Source of the DNA: JAJDYQ01 sp965214035
GTDB lineage: Bacteria > Pseudomonadota > Gammaproteobacteria > JAJDYQ01
Length of the DNA stretch: 64,000 bases
Reading direction: 5' to 3'
NCBI GenBank assembly: GCA_965214035.1
Contig: OZ243932.1
Coordinates: forward strand, 2,356,001 to 2,420,000
Under the pieces are notes generated by a model. That model saw nothing but the letters and a program-made list of their open reading frames with translations. It was not told the DNA's origin and ran no database searches. Of this stretch, positions 52,403 to 61,447 are shown piece after piece. Within the stretch, counting starts at the first letter, position 1, and each line of letters opens with the position of its first letter. The position numbers were made by a program, and so were the translations under genes.

Positions 52403-54697
52403 ATGCCTTCTTATATGGCGCGTGCGCTCAAGGAAAGCGCCTTTATGCTGCTGGTGGTTTGTGCCATATACGGGTTGATGTCTCTGGTCACCCATGATCT
52501 GGCGGATCCACGCTGGCTGTTCTGGGGCGGTGATTCCGGTGCCGTCCGCAATTACGGAGGGGCTTTCGGGGCATGGTTTTCGGATCTGCTGCTGCATACC
52601 TTTGGGTTTCCTGCCTATCTGCTGCCGGTTGTTTTTATCTATATCGGCTGGCTGGTGCATGGCTGGCAGCCGGATTTCAGGCGCTCGATGCTGCCTGTGC
52701 TGTTGCCGCGTGGTACCGGCTTTTTATTGCTCATGCTGTCGGGTACAGGTCTGGCAGCCATGCACTTTTTCGGAGAAAGTCTGCCGCAGCAGGCCGGTGG
52801 CATTACCGGCAAGGTGGTCAGCAGTTTTCTGATCGATTCCATCGGCTTTGCGGGGACGACGCTGTTGTTGCTGGCGCTTTTTATGATCTCGCTCAGCCTG
52901 ATAACGGCTGTCTCCTGGCTGACGGTTATGGATGTTACCGGTCTTTACACATTGCGGCTCTGCGGCTGGTTACAGGGTCAGTTTGAAATCTGGAATGATC
53001 GACGGGAGGGTGAGAGGTTCAGAGTCGAACGGCATGAAAAAATCGAGGTCGTCAAAAAGCAGTGGCAAGACAAAAAGCCGCCGGAAATCAAGCCGCAGCC
53101 GGCACCGATTCAGACCGGTGAGCAGGTAGAAAAAGAAAAACAAATCCGGCTGTTTAATACGCCGGCTGATTCGGCCGAGGTGCCGCCGTTTTCCTTGCTG
53201 GATGAACCCCGGCCCTTTGATGGTGGTTATTCCGAGGAGTCGCTTGCCGCCATGTCGCAACTGGTCGAGATGAAGTTCAGGGATTTTAATATCGAGGTGA
53301 CTGTTGAGGCGGTCTTGCCGGGGCCGGTCATTACCCGTTTTGAGCTGATGCCCGCACCCGGGCTGAAGGTCAGCAAGGTAACCAATCTGACCAAGGATAT
53401 TGCCCGTGCCCTGTCGGTTTCGAGTGTCCGCGTTGTTGAGGTGATTCCGGGAAAATCCGTTATTGGCCTTGAAATACCGAATGAAAGCCGGGAAATGGTG
53501 GTGTTCAGTGAGGTGATCAAGTCTCAGGGCTATGAGAAATCCGGGTCGCCATTGACGCTGGTTCTGGGCAAGGATATCGCCGGCCTGCCGGTCGTTGCCG
53601 ATCTGGCCAGAATGCCTCATCTGCTGGTGGCAGGCACTACCGGTTCGGGCAAGTCGGTGGCGGTCAATGCCATGATCCTCAGTCTGTTGTACAAAAGCAC
53701 GGCGATGGATGTGCGCATGATTATGATCGACCCCAAGATGCTTGAATTGTCGATCTATGAGGGCATACCGCATCTGTTGACGCCGGTGGTGACCGATATG
53801 AAGGATGCCGCTAATGCGTTGCGCTGGTGCGTGGCCGAAATGGAGCGTCGTTATCAGCTGATGGCGGCGCTGGGGGTGCGTAATATCAGTGGCTATAACC
53901 GTAAGGTAAAAGATGCCGCAGCACGGGGAGAGCCGATCATGGACCCGTTGCAGCAGCCACAGGAGGTGTCGCTTGATATTGAAGAGGCTGTCGATGAACC
54001 GCAGATGGTGTTGCAGACATTGCCGTTTATTGTTGTGATTGTCGATGAGTTTGCCGATATGATGATGATCGTCGGTAAAAAAGTGGAGGAGTTGATCGCC
54101 CGTCTCGCGCAAAAGGCGCGGGCTTCCGGTATCCATTTGATTCTGGCAACACAGCGACCGTCGGTTGATGTGATCACCGGTCTCATCAAGGCTAATATCC
54201 CGTCCCGTATTGCCTTTCAGGTTTCGTCCCGTGTCGATTCGCGCACTATCCTCGATCAAATGGGTGCCGACCAGTTACTCGGTCATGGCGACATGCTGTA
54301 TTTGCCGGGTGGTACATCCATACCGACCCGCGTACATGGTGCGTTTGTATCCGACGAAGAGGTTCATAATGTGGTGGAGCATCTCAAAGCCGCCGGGGGA
54401 ACTCAGTATGATGAGTCCATTCTGCAGGAAAGTGATGTTTTGCTGCCCGGAGAAAAACCGGAGGGCGTCAGTCTCGACGGGGGCGATGCCGAGTCAGATC
54501 CGCTTTACGATCAGGCGGTCCAGTTTGTGATCGAATCGCGCCGGGCGTCTATTTCCAGTGTGCAGCGCAAGCTGAAAGTCGGTTATAACCGCGCTGCCCG
54601 CATGATTGAACAGATGGAGGCGGTGGGTCTGGTTGGCCCGCCCGGTTCCAATGGTTCCAGAGAGATTCTGGTTCCCGAGCAAAATGGCCCGGTATAA
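52403..54697 (+). CDS. ftsK: DNA translocase FtsK
   Basis: Membrane-anchored hexameric motor that moves DNA at the division septum and activates XerCD recombination at dif. ATG 52403 gives 764 residues; a longer frame runs back into the barrel remnant. Four membrane segments lie in residues about 10-190, then a short charged linker, the motor with Walker A GTTGSGKSVAVN near residue 410 and Walker B FIVVIVDEFADMMM, and a C-terminal gamma winged helix (SRRASISSVQRKLKVGYNRA). The linker is short compared with E. coli FtsK. Confidence 0.95.
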   Translation: MPSYMARALKESAFMLLVVCAIYGLMSLVTHDLADPRWLFWGGDSGAVRNYGGAFGAWFSDLLLHTFGFPAYLLPVVFIYIGWLVHGWQPDFRRSMLPVLLPRGTGFLLLMLSGTGLAAMHFFGESLPQQAGGITGKVVSSFLIDSIGFAGTTLLLLALFMISLSLITAVSWLTVMDVTGLYTLRLCGWLQGQFEIWNDRREGERFRVERHEKIEVVKKQWQDKKPPEIKPQPAPIQTGEQVEKEKQIRLFNTPADSAEVPPFSLLDEPRPFDGGYSEESLAAMSQLVEMKFRDFNIEVTVEAVLPGPVITRFELMPAPGLKVSKVTNLTKDIARALSVSSVRVVEVIPGKSVIGLEIPNESREMVVFSEVIKSQGYEKSGSPLTLVLGKDIAGLPVVADLARMPHLLVAGTTGSGKSVAVNAMILSLLYKSTAMDVRMIMIDPKMLELSIYEGIPHLLTPVVTDMKDAANALRWCVAEMERRYQLMAALGVRNISGYNRKVKDAAARGEPIMDPLQQPQEVSLDIEEAVDEPQMVLQTLPFIVVIVDEFADMMMIVGKKVEELIARLAQKARASGIHLILATQRPSVDVITGLIKANIPSRIAFQVSSRVDSRTILDQMGADQLLGHGDMLYLPGGTSIPTRVHGAFVSDEEVHNVVEHLKAAGGTQYDESILQESDVLLPGEKPEGVSLDGGDAESDPLYDQAVQFVIESRRASISSVQRKLKVGYNRAARMIEQMEAVGLVGPPGSNGSREILVPEQNGPV

Positions 54698-55316
54698 ATA
54701 TCTGCCTGCTCTGGTGCTGCTGCTGTTTCTGTCCGGCGGTCAGGCGGCACCCGGCGGCATTGAAAAATTAATGGCTAATCTGCATGACCTGGATTCTTTT
54801 TCGGCCGACTTCAGCCAGCGTCTGATCGGTGCCGGAACCGCTGTGCCGGAACCGTCTCAGGGGCATATGGTATTCAAATATCCAGGCAAGTTTCGCTGGG
54901 TTTATGAAACACCCTATGAGCAGGAAATTATTTCAGACGGAAAAACTCTGTGGGTATTTGATAAGGATCTGGAGCAGGTCACCATACGTTCTGCCGATGA
55001 CGACGGCCTGACCGGTTCCCCTCTGACTATCCTGGACAGGCCCGATTCGATAGCAGAGCTCTATACGGTCGAGCTGCTTTTTGAGCAGGCGGGAGAGCAG
55101 AAAATCAGGTTGACTCCAAAGTATAAAGACGCCGGTTTTCAGTCTGTAGTGTTGGCCTTTGCCGATAAAAAGCTGGTCGCCATGGAGATCCGTGATAACT
55201 TCGATCAGCACAGTCGCCTTTCATTTCATAATATCAGGATAAATCTGAATCCTGATGAAGCCCGCTTCAGCTTTACGCCACCGGCCGATGTCGATGTGAT
55301 CGATGCAACAGAATAA
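54684..55316 (+). CDS. lolA: Outer-membrane lipoprotein carrier protein LolA
   Basis: Periplasmic chaperone that carries lipoproteins from LolCDE to LolB. ATG 54684 overlaps the ftsK end by 14 bases and gives a signal peptide ending near GGQAA (about residue 22). The mature part has SFSADFSQRL and the FKYPGKFRWVYETPYEQEIISDG region typical of LolA. Length is 210 residues. The order ftsK-lolA-rarA-crcB-serS is widely conserved in gammaproteobacteria. Confidence 0.95.
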   Translation: MARYKYLPALVLLLFLSGGQAAPGGIEKLMANLHDLDSFSADFSQRLIGAGTAVPEPSQGHMVFKYPGKFRWVYETPYEQEIISDGKTLWVFDKDLEQVTIRSADDDGLTGSPLTILDRPDSIAELYTVELLFEQAGEQKIRLTPKYKDAGFQSVVLAFADKKLVAMEIRDNFDQHSRLSFHNIRINLNPDEARFSFTPPADVDVIDATE

Positions 55317-56682
55317 CCTGATTGACGTACCCGGTGCAGACATACGCCGGCAGCCGGAGCTGGATACCCGGCCTCTGGCGGATCGCCTGCGTCCCGAATG
55401 TCTGGAGCATATATACGGTCAGGAGCATTTGCTGGATGCGGGCAAACCTCTGCGTCAGGCTATCGAGGAAGAAAAGCTGCATTCCATGGTGTTGTGGGGG
55501 CCGCCCGGCACCGGCAAAACAACGCTGGCACGATTGATAGCAACCCACAGCGCCGCCCGTTTTCTATCCATCTCGGCCGTGCTTGATGGCGTCAAGGAGA
55601 TACGTCAGGCCGTGGAGCAGGCACAGCAGGCGCTGGCACAACTGCAAAGCACGGTTGTATTTGTGGATGAGGTACATCGCTTTAACAAGGCGCAGCAGGA
55701 TGCTTTCCTGCCGCATGTCGAAAGCGGCCTGATTTATTTTATAGGTGCCACTACCGAGAATCCGTCTTTTCAGTTAAATAATGCCCTTTTGTCACGCACA
55801 CGCACCTATGTGCTCAAGGCGCTTGAAGAGCCTGCCATATCGTGTGTCATAAGGCGTGCCATTGAAGATGAAAAGGGATTGGGGCAACTGGATATCCAGA
55901 TCACCGGCAGGCAGATTGAACGGCTGGCCAGGTTTGCCGATGGTGATGCAAGAAAGGCGCTCAACCTGCTGGAGCTGGCCGTTGATATCTGTCGTTTGAA
56001 TGAAGAAGAGAAATATATTATTTCCGATGAAATCCTGGCAGATGTTGTATCAGGCAGCCTCAGGCGTTTTGATCGGGGTGGCGATACCTTTTATGAGCAG
56101 ATATCGGCCCTGCACAAGTCCGTGCGCGGTTCTGACCCGGATGCTGCTCTGTACTGGTTCACCCGCATGATTGATGGCGGGTGTGACCCGCTGTATATCG
56201 CGCGTCGTGTTGTGCGCATGGCCAGCGAAGACATCGGTAATGCCGACCCCCGCGCGTTGAGAATAGCACTGGATGCCTGGGAAACCTATGAGCGGCTCGG
56301 CAGCCCGGAAGGTGAGCTGGCTATTGCACAGGCAGTTATCTATATGGCCTGTGCCGCAAAGAGTAATGCTGTTTACATGGCTTATAAAGCCGCCATGCAG
56401 GATGTCAGGGCCGGTGGCAGCGCACCGGTGCCGGTTCATTTGTGCAATGCTCCGACCCAACTGATGAAGGAGCTGGGTCATGGTCGGGATTATCGCTACG
56501 CACATGACGAACCCGAAGCCTATGCGGCAGGTGAGCAGTATTTTCCTGACGGTATGGCACCCTGCCAATACTACCAGCCGGTTAATCGGGGACTTGAAGT
56601 CAGAATCAGGGAAAAACTGCAACACTTGAAAGAGCTGGATGAATTGCATGCAGAACGGACAAGGCAGAGAACAAAGGCATGA
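55303..56682 (+). CDS. rarA: Replication-associated recombination protein RarA (MgsA)
   Basis: AAA+ ATPase acting at stalled replication forks, 459 residues. Walker A is GPPGTGKTTLA near residue 65, Walker B VFVDEVHRFNKAQQD, and sensor GATTENPSF follows. The C-terminal RarA domain (AAKSNAVYMAYKAA, then HDEPEAYAAGEQYFPD) is complete. It overlaps lolA by 14 bases and crcB by four. Confidence 0.96.
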   Translation: MQQNNLIDVPGADIRRQPELDTRPLADRLRPECLEHIYGQEHLLDAGKPLRQAIEEEKLHSMVLWGPPGTGKTTLARLIATHSAARFLSISAVLDGVKEIRQAVEQAQQALAQLQSTVVFVDEVHRFNKAQQDAFLPHVESGLIYFIGATTENPSFQLNNALLSRTRTYVLKALEEPAISCVIRRAIEDEKGLGQLDIQITGRQIERLARFADGDARKALNLLELAVDICRLNEEEKYIISDEILADVVSGSLRRFDRGGDTFYEQISALHKSVRGSDPDAALYWFTRMIDGGCDPLYIARRVVRMASEDIGNADPRALRIALDAWETYERLGSPEGELAIAQAVIYMACAAKSNAVYMAYKAAMQDVRAGGSAPVPVHLCNAPTQLMKELGHGRDYRYAHDEPEAYAAGEQYFPDGMAPCQYYQPVNRGLEVRIREKLQHLKELDELHAERTRQRTKA

Positions 56683-57065
56683 TGCAGGCATTGTCCATAG
56701 CAGGGGGTGGCGCACTGGGTGCGTTGTTGCGTTTCTATCTGACCTCAGGCATCCATGCCCTGTTTGGTCAGACATTTCCCTATGGCACATTAGTCGTTAA
56801 TGTCAGTGGCAGCCTGCTCATGGGGCTTTGCTATACTTTGTTCATGGAACGGATATCGATCAGCTCTGAGCTGCGTTCGGCGATACTGATTGGCCTGCTG
56901 GGTGCATTCACAACCTTTTCGGCATTCTCCATGGAGACACTGAAGCTGATCGAAAAGGGCGAATTATCAAAAGCCGCTTTGAACATTCTGCTGAGCATTG
57001 TTCTGTGTGTCGGCGCAGCATGGGCAGGTACCGGTCTCGGCAGACAATTACAGGGCGGAGAGTGA
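56679..57065 (+). CDS. crcB: Fluoride channel CrcB
   Basis: Small four-helix membrane protein that exports fluoride as a dual-topology dimer, 128 residues. Family motifs are GALGALLRFYL, FPYGTLVVNVSGSLLMG and GLLGAFTTFSAFSMET. The start overlaps the rarA stop (ATGATG; the second ATG at 56682 is also possible). No separate fluoride riboswitch is present because translation is coupled to rarA. Confidence 0.95.
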   Translation: MMQALSIAGGGALGALLRFYLTSGIHALFGQTFPYGTLVVNVSGSLLMGLCYTLFMERISISSELRSAILIGLLGAFTTFSAFSMETLKLIEKGELSKAALNILLSIVLCVGAAWAGTGLGRQLQGGE

Positions 57066-57179
57066 TGATTCATCGTCACTGGAATTTTCCGAACCGGCTG
57101 ATAGAATGGCTGCCGCCTGCCGCGCCGGAACACAATTCCGGCCTGTAACAACTTATGAATTAATACAGGTTATTCTGCC

Positions 57180-58454
57180 ATGCTGGATCCCCGACTGCTC
57201 AGAACCGAAGCCGCCGCTGTTGCTGAAAAACTCAAGCACAGGGGTTTTTGCCTTGATATTGCAAAACTTCAGCAATACGAGGCACGCAGAAAAAGTTTGC
57301 AGACACACACACAACAGTTGCAAAGCGAGAAAAATACCCGGTCCGCCGACATTGGCAGGGCCAAAGCCAACGGTGAAGACATACAGCCCATGCTGCAGGC
57401 TGTTGCGCATCTGGGCGATGAGTTGAAGCAAGCAGAACAGCAGTTGTCTGAATTGCAGATGGAAATTCTGGACTACAGTCTGGGGATACCCAACATGACC
57501 GACGACTCTGTGCCGGTGGGCAAGGATGAAAGCGATAATCGGGAAGAACGGCGCTGGGGGCAGCCCGGGCAGTTTGATTTTGAACCGAAAGATCATACTG
57601 TGCTTGGGGAGGCACTGGGTGGCATGGATATCGGGGCGGCTGCCAGACTGACCGGTTCCCGCTTTGTTGTGCTCAGCGACCGGATAGCCCGGCTGCACCG
57701 TGCGCTGACACAATTCATGCTGGACACGCATATTAATGAACATGGTTACACTGAAACCTGGGTGCCCTGTATCGTCAACGGCGAAAGTCTGCAAGGTACA
57801 GGACAACTGCCAAAATTTGAGGAAGATCTGTTCAGGCTGGCAGGTGATTCGGGCTACTACCTGATACCGACGGCAGAAGTACCCGTAACCAATATCGTCC
57901 GTGACCTCATTGTTGAAGACGAATACATGCCGCGAAAATGGGTGGCCCATACGCCATGTTTCAGAAGCGAGGCGGGTTCCTATGGCAGGGATACACGGGG
58001 TCTGATTCGTCAGCACCAGTTCGAGAAAGTGGAAATGGTGCAGGCGGTGCGGCCACAGGATTCCCCGGCCGCCCTGCAAGAGCTGACCGGACATGCCGAA
58101 GCCATCCTGCAAAAGCTCGAATTGCCTTACAGGGTGCTGACGCTGTGCACTGGTGATACCGGATTTTCTGCAACCAGGACTTACGATCTCGAAGTCTGGC
58201 TGCCGGGCCAGCAAAAATATCGTGAAATATCATCCTGCAGCAACTGTGGTGACTTTCAGGCGCGCCGGCTGCGGGCGCGCTGGCGCAATCCCGAAACAGG
58301 CAAACCGGAGCTGCTGCATACCCTGAATGGTTCAGGGCTGGCCGTAGGCCGGACGCTGGTGGCCGTGATGGAAAATTACCAGAATGCGGACGGCTCCATG
58401 ACAGTGCCGGATATTCTGAGAAGCTATATGGGCGGGCTTGAGAAAATAATCTGA
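57180..58454 (+). CDS. serS: Serine-tRNA ligase
   Basis: Class II synthetase charging tRNA-Ser, 424 residues. An N-terminal coiled-coil arm (residues about 30-105) is followed by the catalytic core: motif 2 in FRSEAGSYGRDTRGLIRQHQ near residue 255, and motif 3 in GSGLAVGRTLVAVMEN near residue 385. A 114-nt gap separates it from crcB. Confidence 0.97.
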   Translation: MLDPRLLRTEAAAVAEKLKHRGFCLDIAKLQQYEARRKSLQTHTQQLQSEKNTRSADIGRAKANGEDIQPMLQAVAHLGDELKQAEQQLSELQMEILDYSLGIPNMTDDSVPVGKDESDNREERRWGQPGQFDFEPKDHTVLGEALGGMDIGAAARLTGSRFVVLSDRIARLHRALTQFMLDTHINEHGYTETWVPCIVNGESLQGTGQLPKFEEDLFRLAGDSGYYLIPTAEVPVTNIVRDLIVEDEYMPRKWVAHTPCFRSEAGSYGRDTRGLIRQHQFEKVEMVQAVRPQDSPAALQELTGHAEAILQKLELPYRVLTLCTGDTGFSATRTYDLEVWLPGQQKYREISSCSNCGDFQARRLRARWRNPETGKPELLHTLNGSGLAVGRTLVAVMENYQNADGSMTVPDILRSYMGGLEKII

Positions 58455-58596
58455 GTGCCGGTATCGGTGAATGTTGTCTGGTGCTATCCTGCACACTGCC
58501 ATGTGTTTTTACAGTGCCGGCAGATTTTTACACGAACGGGGGGCAGGTGGCCAGTGCCGTCCATGACCATCAGAATAACGAATATTCATGCCTTGT

Positions 58597-59220
58597 TCAG
58601 ACTTCCATGATGCCCCGGTTTTTCAATAAACCGAGCACGCTTTCAACACAGTCTTCTATCGTACTGTCGGCTGTATCGAGTTCCAGATCCAGCTCAGGAT
58701 ATTCCGGTTTTTCGTAGGGTGCAGATATGCCGGTATAGTTTTTTATCTCTCCTGCGCGTGCTCTGGCGTAAAACCCTTTTACATCGCGCCGCTCACAAAC
58801 TTCCAGCGGTGAATTGCAGTAAACCTCCAGAAAGTCATCATGGGGTACCATGGAGCGTGCTCTCTCGCGATCACTGCGATAAGGTGAGATAAATGCCGTG
58901 ATGATGACTATCCCCGCCTCCAGAAACAGCTTTATCACCTCCCCGATGCGGCGCAGATTTTCATGCCGGTCTTCTCCGGAGAAGGTCAGGTCCGAACACA
59001 GGCCATGCCTGACATTGTCCCCGTCCAGCACAAAACTTCTGCAACCCTCCTCATAGAGACGCTTTTCCAGAGCATGGGCGATGGTCGATTTGCCGGAACC
59101 TGATAGACCGGTAAGCCAGATAACAATGCCTCGATGACCGCCAAGCTGTTCCCGCATATGGCGGGTTACCGAAACCGGATGCCAGACGACATCAGGGTCA
59201 TCGGGGTGAGAATGTGACAT
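58597..59220 (-). CDS. cysC: Adenylyl-sulfate kinase (APS kinase)
   Basis: Phosphorylates APS to PAPS in the cytoplasm, 207 residues. Walker A is GLSGSGKST near residue 36, followed by LDGDNVRHGLCSDL and the RDVKGFYARARAGEIKNYTGI segment that binds APS. The start ATG 59220 gives the family N-terminus; a longer frame would run into the tRNA-Arg gene. It stands alone, without cysDN, so it may serve sulfation rather than a full assimilation operon; no partner is in view. Confidence 0.95.
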   Translation of the reverse strand: MSHSHPDDPDVVWHPVSVTRHMREQLGGHRGIVIWLTGLSGSGKSTIAHALEKRLYEEGCRSFVLDGDNVRHGLCSDLTFSGEDRHENLRRIGEVIKLFLEAGIVIITAFISPYRSDRERARSMVPHDDFLEVYCNSPLEVCERRDVKGFYARARAGEIKNYTGISAPYEKPEYPELDLELDTADSTIEDCVESVLGLLKNRGIMEV

Positions 59221-59268
59221 GGTGGGTGACCTTTTCAGTGCTGGAATAACCGGCAACAGATTCTGAAG

Positions 59269-59345
59269 TGGCACGCCCGGAAGGATTCGAACCTCCGACC
59301 ACCTGGTTCGTAGCCAGGTACTCTATCCAACTGAGCTACGGGCGC
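59269..59345 (-). tRNA. tRNA-Arg (anticodon ACG), CCA encoded
   Basis: A 77-nt tRNA. The acceptor stem pairs GCGCCCG (59339-59345) with CGGGCGT; CCA is encoded at 59269-59271. The anticodon stem CCTGG/CCAGG encloses CTACGAA, giving ACG. The T arm reads GGAGGTTCGAATCCTTC. It lies just upstream of cysC on the same strand. Confidence 0.95.
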
Positions 59346-59650
59346 ATTCATTAAAGACAAATATTATGGGCGCACAGCATTCGGATGTCAAGAAGTTGTT
59401 AGAAAGCATCGAATCTGTCCGGTTTAGGGGCATGGGCAGTGTGCATGATGAGTGATGTACGGCGGTGTTTGCAGGGATGCAGTCCAGGCTGTTGTGTTGT
59501 ATCTCTCGGTCAGACAGCTTTTTTTGACCAGACCGGCTGTGGCGGACCCTGTATCTCGCCGCCGCGAAACAATGATCAAAAATACTTGTATCGGGGTCCA
59601 TGTGCGGGTAATATGCGCCGTCTTTTGACAGCAAGAAGTTTTTTACCATC
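59346..59650. other. Region between tRNA-Arg and rplM
   Basis: These 305 bases hold no gene. They contain the rplM promoter listed separately and a short inverted repeat GGTCA...TGACC around 59509-59530. No recognisable ribosomal-protein leader structure was identified. Confidence 0.5.
59586..59614 (+). promoter_or_regulatory. Predicted sigma-70 promoter of rplM-rpsI
   Basis: TTGTAT at 59586-59591 and TAATAT at 59609-59614 are separated by 17 bp. It predicts a leader of about 30 nt before rplM. Confidence 0.55.
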
Positions 59651-60079
59651 ATGGTGACTAAAAGTACCCGGCCCGCTGAGGTCAGAAGAGACTGGTATCT
59701 GGTTGATGCCGACGGCAAAACCCTGGGCCGTTTGGCCAGTGAGATCGCACGCCGCCTGCGCGGCAAACACAAGGTCGAATATACGCCACATGTTGATACC
59801 GGTGATTATATTGTGGTGATCAATGCGGAAAAAATCCGTGTCACCGGTAACAAAATGAAGAACAAGCTGTATCGGCATCACACCGGCTATATCGGTGGCT
59901 TGAAATCGATCAGCCTGGAAAAGCAATTAAAGCAACGCCCGGAGCGAGTCATCGAATCTGCTGTTAAGGGCATGATGCCGAAGGGACCTCTGGGGCGTCA
60001 GATGTATTCCAAGCTGAAAGTTTATGCCGGTACCGGACACAGGCATGTGGCCCAGCAGCCAGAGCCACTGGATATTTGA
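59651..60079 (+). CDS. rplM: 50S ribosomal protein L13
   Basis: Large-subunit protein, 142 residues, with the family start RRDWYLVDADGKTLGRLAS and the conserved GMMPKGPLGRQMYSKLKVYAG region. The ATG at 59651 has no strong Shine-Dalgarno sequence, which can be a sign of autoregulated L13 translation, although this is not shown here. rpsI follows after 10 nt. Confidence 0.97.
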   Translation: MVTKSTRPAEVRRDWYLVDADGKTLGRLASEIARRLRGKHKVEYTPHVDTGDYIVVINAEKIRVTGNKMKNKLYRHHTGYIGGLKSISLEKQLKQRPERVIESAVKGMMPKGPLGRQMYSKLKVYAGTGHRHVAQQPEPLDI

Positions 60080-60089
60080 GGAGATTAAT

Positions 60090-60479
60090 ATGAGTGAAAC
60101 ATACTACGGAACAGGTCGCCGCAAGAGCAGTGCCGCACGTGTCTTTCTGAACGCAGGCAAGGGTGATATTACTGTCAACAATCAACCGCTGGACGAGTAT
60201 TTTGGTCGCGAAACCAGTCGCATGATCGTGCGTCAACCACTGGCTTTAACCGACAGTCTGGAGCGGTTTGATTTCAGGATCACGGTAAAGGGTGGTGGTG
60301 ACAGTGGTCAGGCCGGTGCTATTCGCCACGGTATTGCCCGTGCCCTGGTTGCCTATGATGAAAATTTGCGCGGCGAATTGCGCAAGGCCGGTTTTGTGAC
60401 CCGTGACGCCCGTTCTGTTGAGCGCAAAAAGGTCGGGTTGCACAAGGCCCGCAAGGGAACACAATACTCCAAGCGTTGA
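60090..60479 (+). CDS. rpsI: 30S ribosomal protein S9
   Basis: Small-subunit protein, 129 residues, beginning SETYYGTGRRKSSAARVFL and ending with the basic tail GTQYSKR that reaches the P-site tRNA. GAGGAG precedes ATG 60090. It forms the classical rplM-rpsI operon and is convergent with dat. Confidence 0.97.
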   Translation: MSETYYGTGRRKSSAARVFLNAGKGDITVNNQPLDEYFGRETSRMIVRQPLALTDSLERFDFRITVKGGGDSGQAGAIRHGIARALVAYDENLRGELRKAGFVTRDARSVERKKVGLHKARKGTQYSKR

Positions 60480-60570
60480 TTGCCAGTGCTGCTGTGCCGA
60501 CCTGTCCGTCGGTCATGGCTGTGGCGTGGTTACGGCAATAACGGCTGTCCGGTTCATTTCACGCTTGTGG

Positions 60571-61446
60571 CTATCCTTTTTGCCCGGTCGTCTGTTTCCG
60601 CCCCTTAATGCTCTCCTTGTAATGGTCAAAGGCGCTGATAAATTTGTGCCAGACTGGCCCCGGAGTGCCGCAACCTATCTGCTGACCATCGACCGATATG
60701 ACCGGTACAATCTCCCTGCTGGAACTGGTGAACCAGACTTCATCGGCTGCCAACAGATCATGGGTGGAAAACGTTCTTTCCTGACAGGGGAAGTCAATAT
60801 CTTCAGCAATTTCCAGAATCAGGTCCCGCGTTACGCCGGGCAGCAGCATGGGGCCTTGCGGCGGAGTGAATAATGTCTGGTCGCGAACGATAAAGATATT
60901 GCTGGCGGCACCCTCTGTGATCTTTCCGTCACAAACCAGAAAGGTCTCCTCGCACTGCCGGTCAACAGCCTGCTGCCGCAGCAGAACATTAGCCAGTAGA
61001 GTCACTGCCTTGATATCACAATGCCGCCAGCGGCTGTCCTCACGGGTAATGGTGTGGGCTCCGGGGTGGTGTGCGGTCGCCGGTTCCGTTTTCAATCGGG
61101 AAGACATGACGAAAACAGTGGGCTCGATATCTGCCGGTATGGCGTGGCTGCGATGGTCGTCTGCGCCCCGCGTTACCTGCAGATAGATCACATGGTTGTC
61201 GTAATCCTGCCGCCACATCAGCTCCTGCAGGATATTCAGCCACTGTTGGCTGGAGTAAGGATTAGCCATGCGGACAGCGTCCAGGCTGTTCTGCAGGCGC
61301 TGCAGGTGCTGCTCAATGCGAAACAACTGCCCGGCATAGGCCGGTATGACTTCATAGACACCGTCGCCGAATAAAAAACCTCGATCCAGTGGAGAAACCC
61401 TGGCCTGTTGCAAAGGCAGGAATTCGCCATTAAGAAACACGAACAT
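60571..61446 (-). CDS. dat: D-amino acid / branched-chain class IV aminotransferase (D-alanine transaminase-like)
   Basis: PLP enzyme of fold type IV, 291 residues. The start has FLNGEFLPLQQARVSPLDRGFLFGDG; the PLP lysine is in CDIKAVTLLANVL near residue 145, and EGAASNIFIV follows. It most resembles D-alanine transaminases, making D-glutamate and D-alanine for the wall. The ATG lies 1 nt past the stop of dacA, so the two wall-related genes are one unit; this arrangement supports the call over a branched-chain role. Confidence 0.87.
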   Translation of the reverse strand: MFVFLNGEFLPLQQARVSPLDRGFLFGDGVYEVIPAYAGQLFRIEQHLQRLQNSLDAVRMANPYSSQQWLNILQELMWRQDYDNHVIYLQVTRGADDHRSHAIPADIEPTVFVMSSRLKTEPATAHHPGAHTITREDSRWRHCDIKAVTLLANVLLRQQAVDRQCEETFLVCDGKITEGAASNIFIVRDQTLFTPPQGPMLLPGVTRDLILEIAEDIDFPCQERTFSTHDLLAADEVWFTSSSREIVPVISVDGQQIGCGTPGPVWHKFISAFDHYKESIKGRKQTTGQKG

Positions 61447-61447
61447 C

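Noticed and set aside
52970..54259. 429-codon minus-strand frame
   Set aside because: It is a shadow of ftsK, whose Walker motifs and gamma domain are clear on the plus strand.
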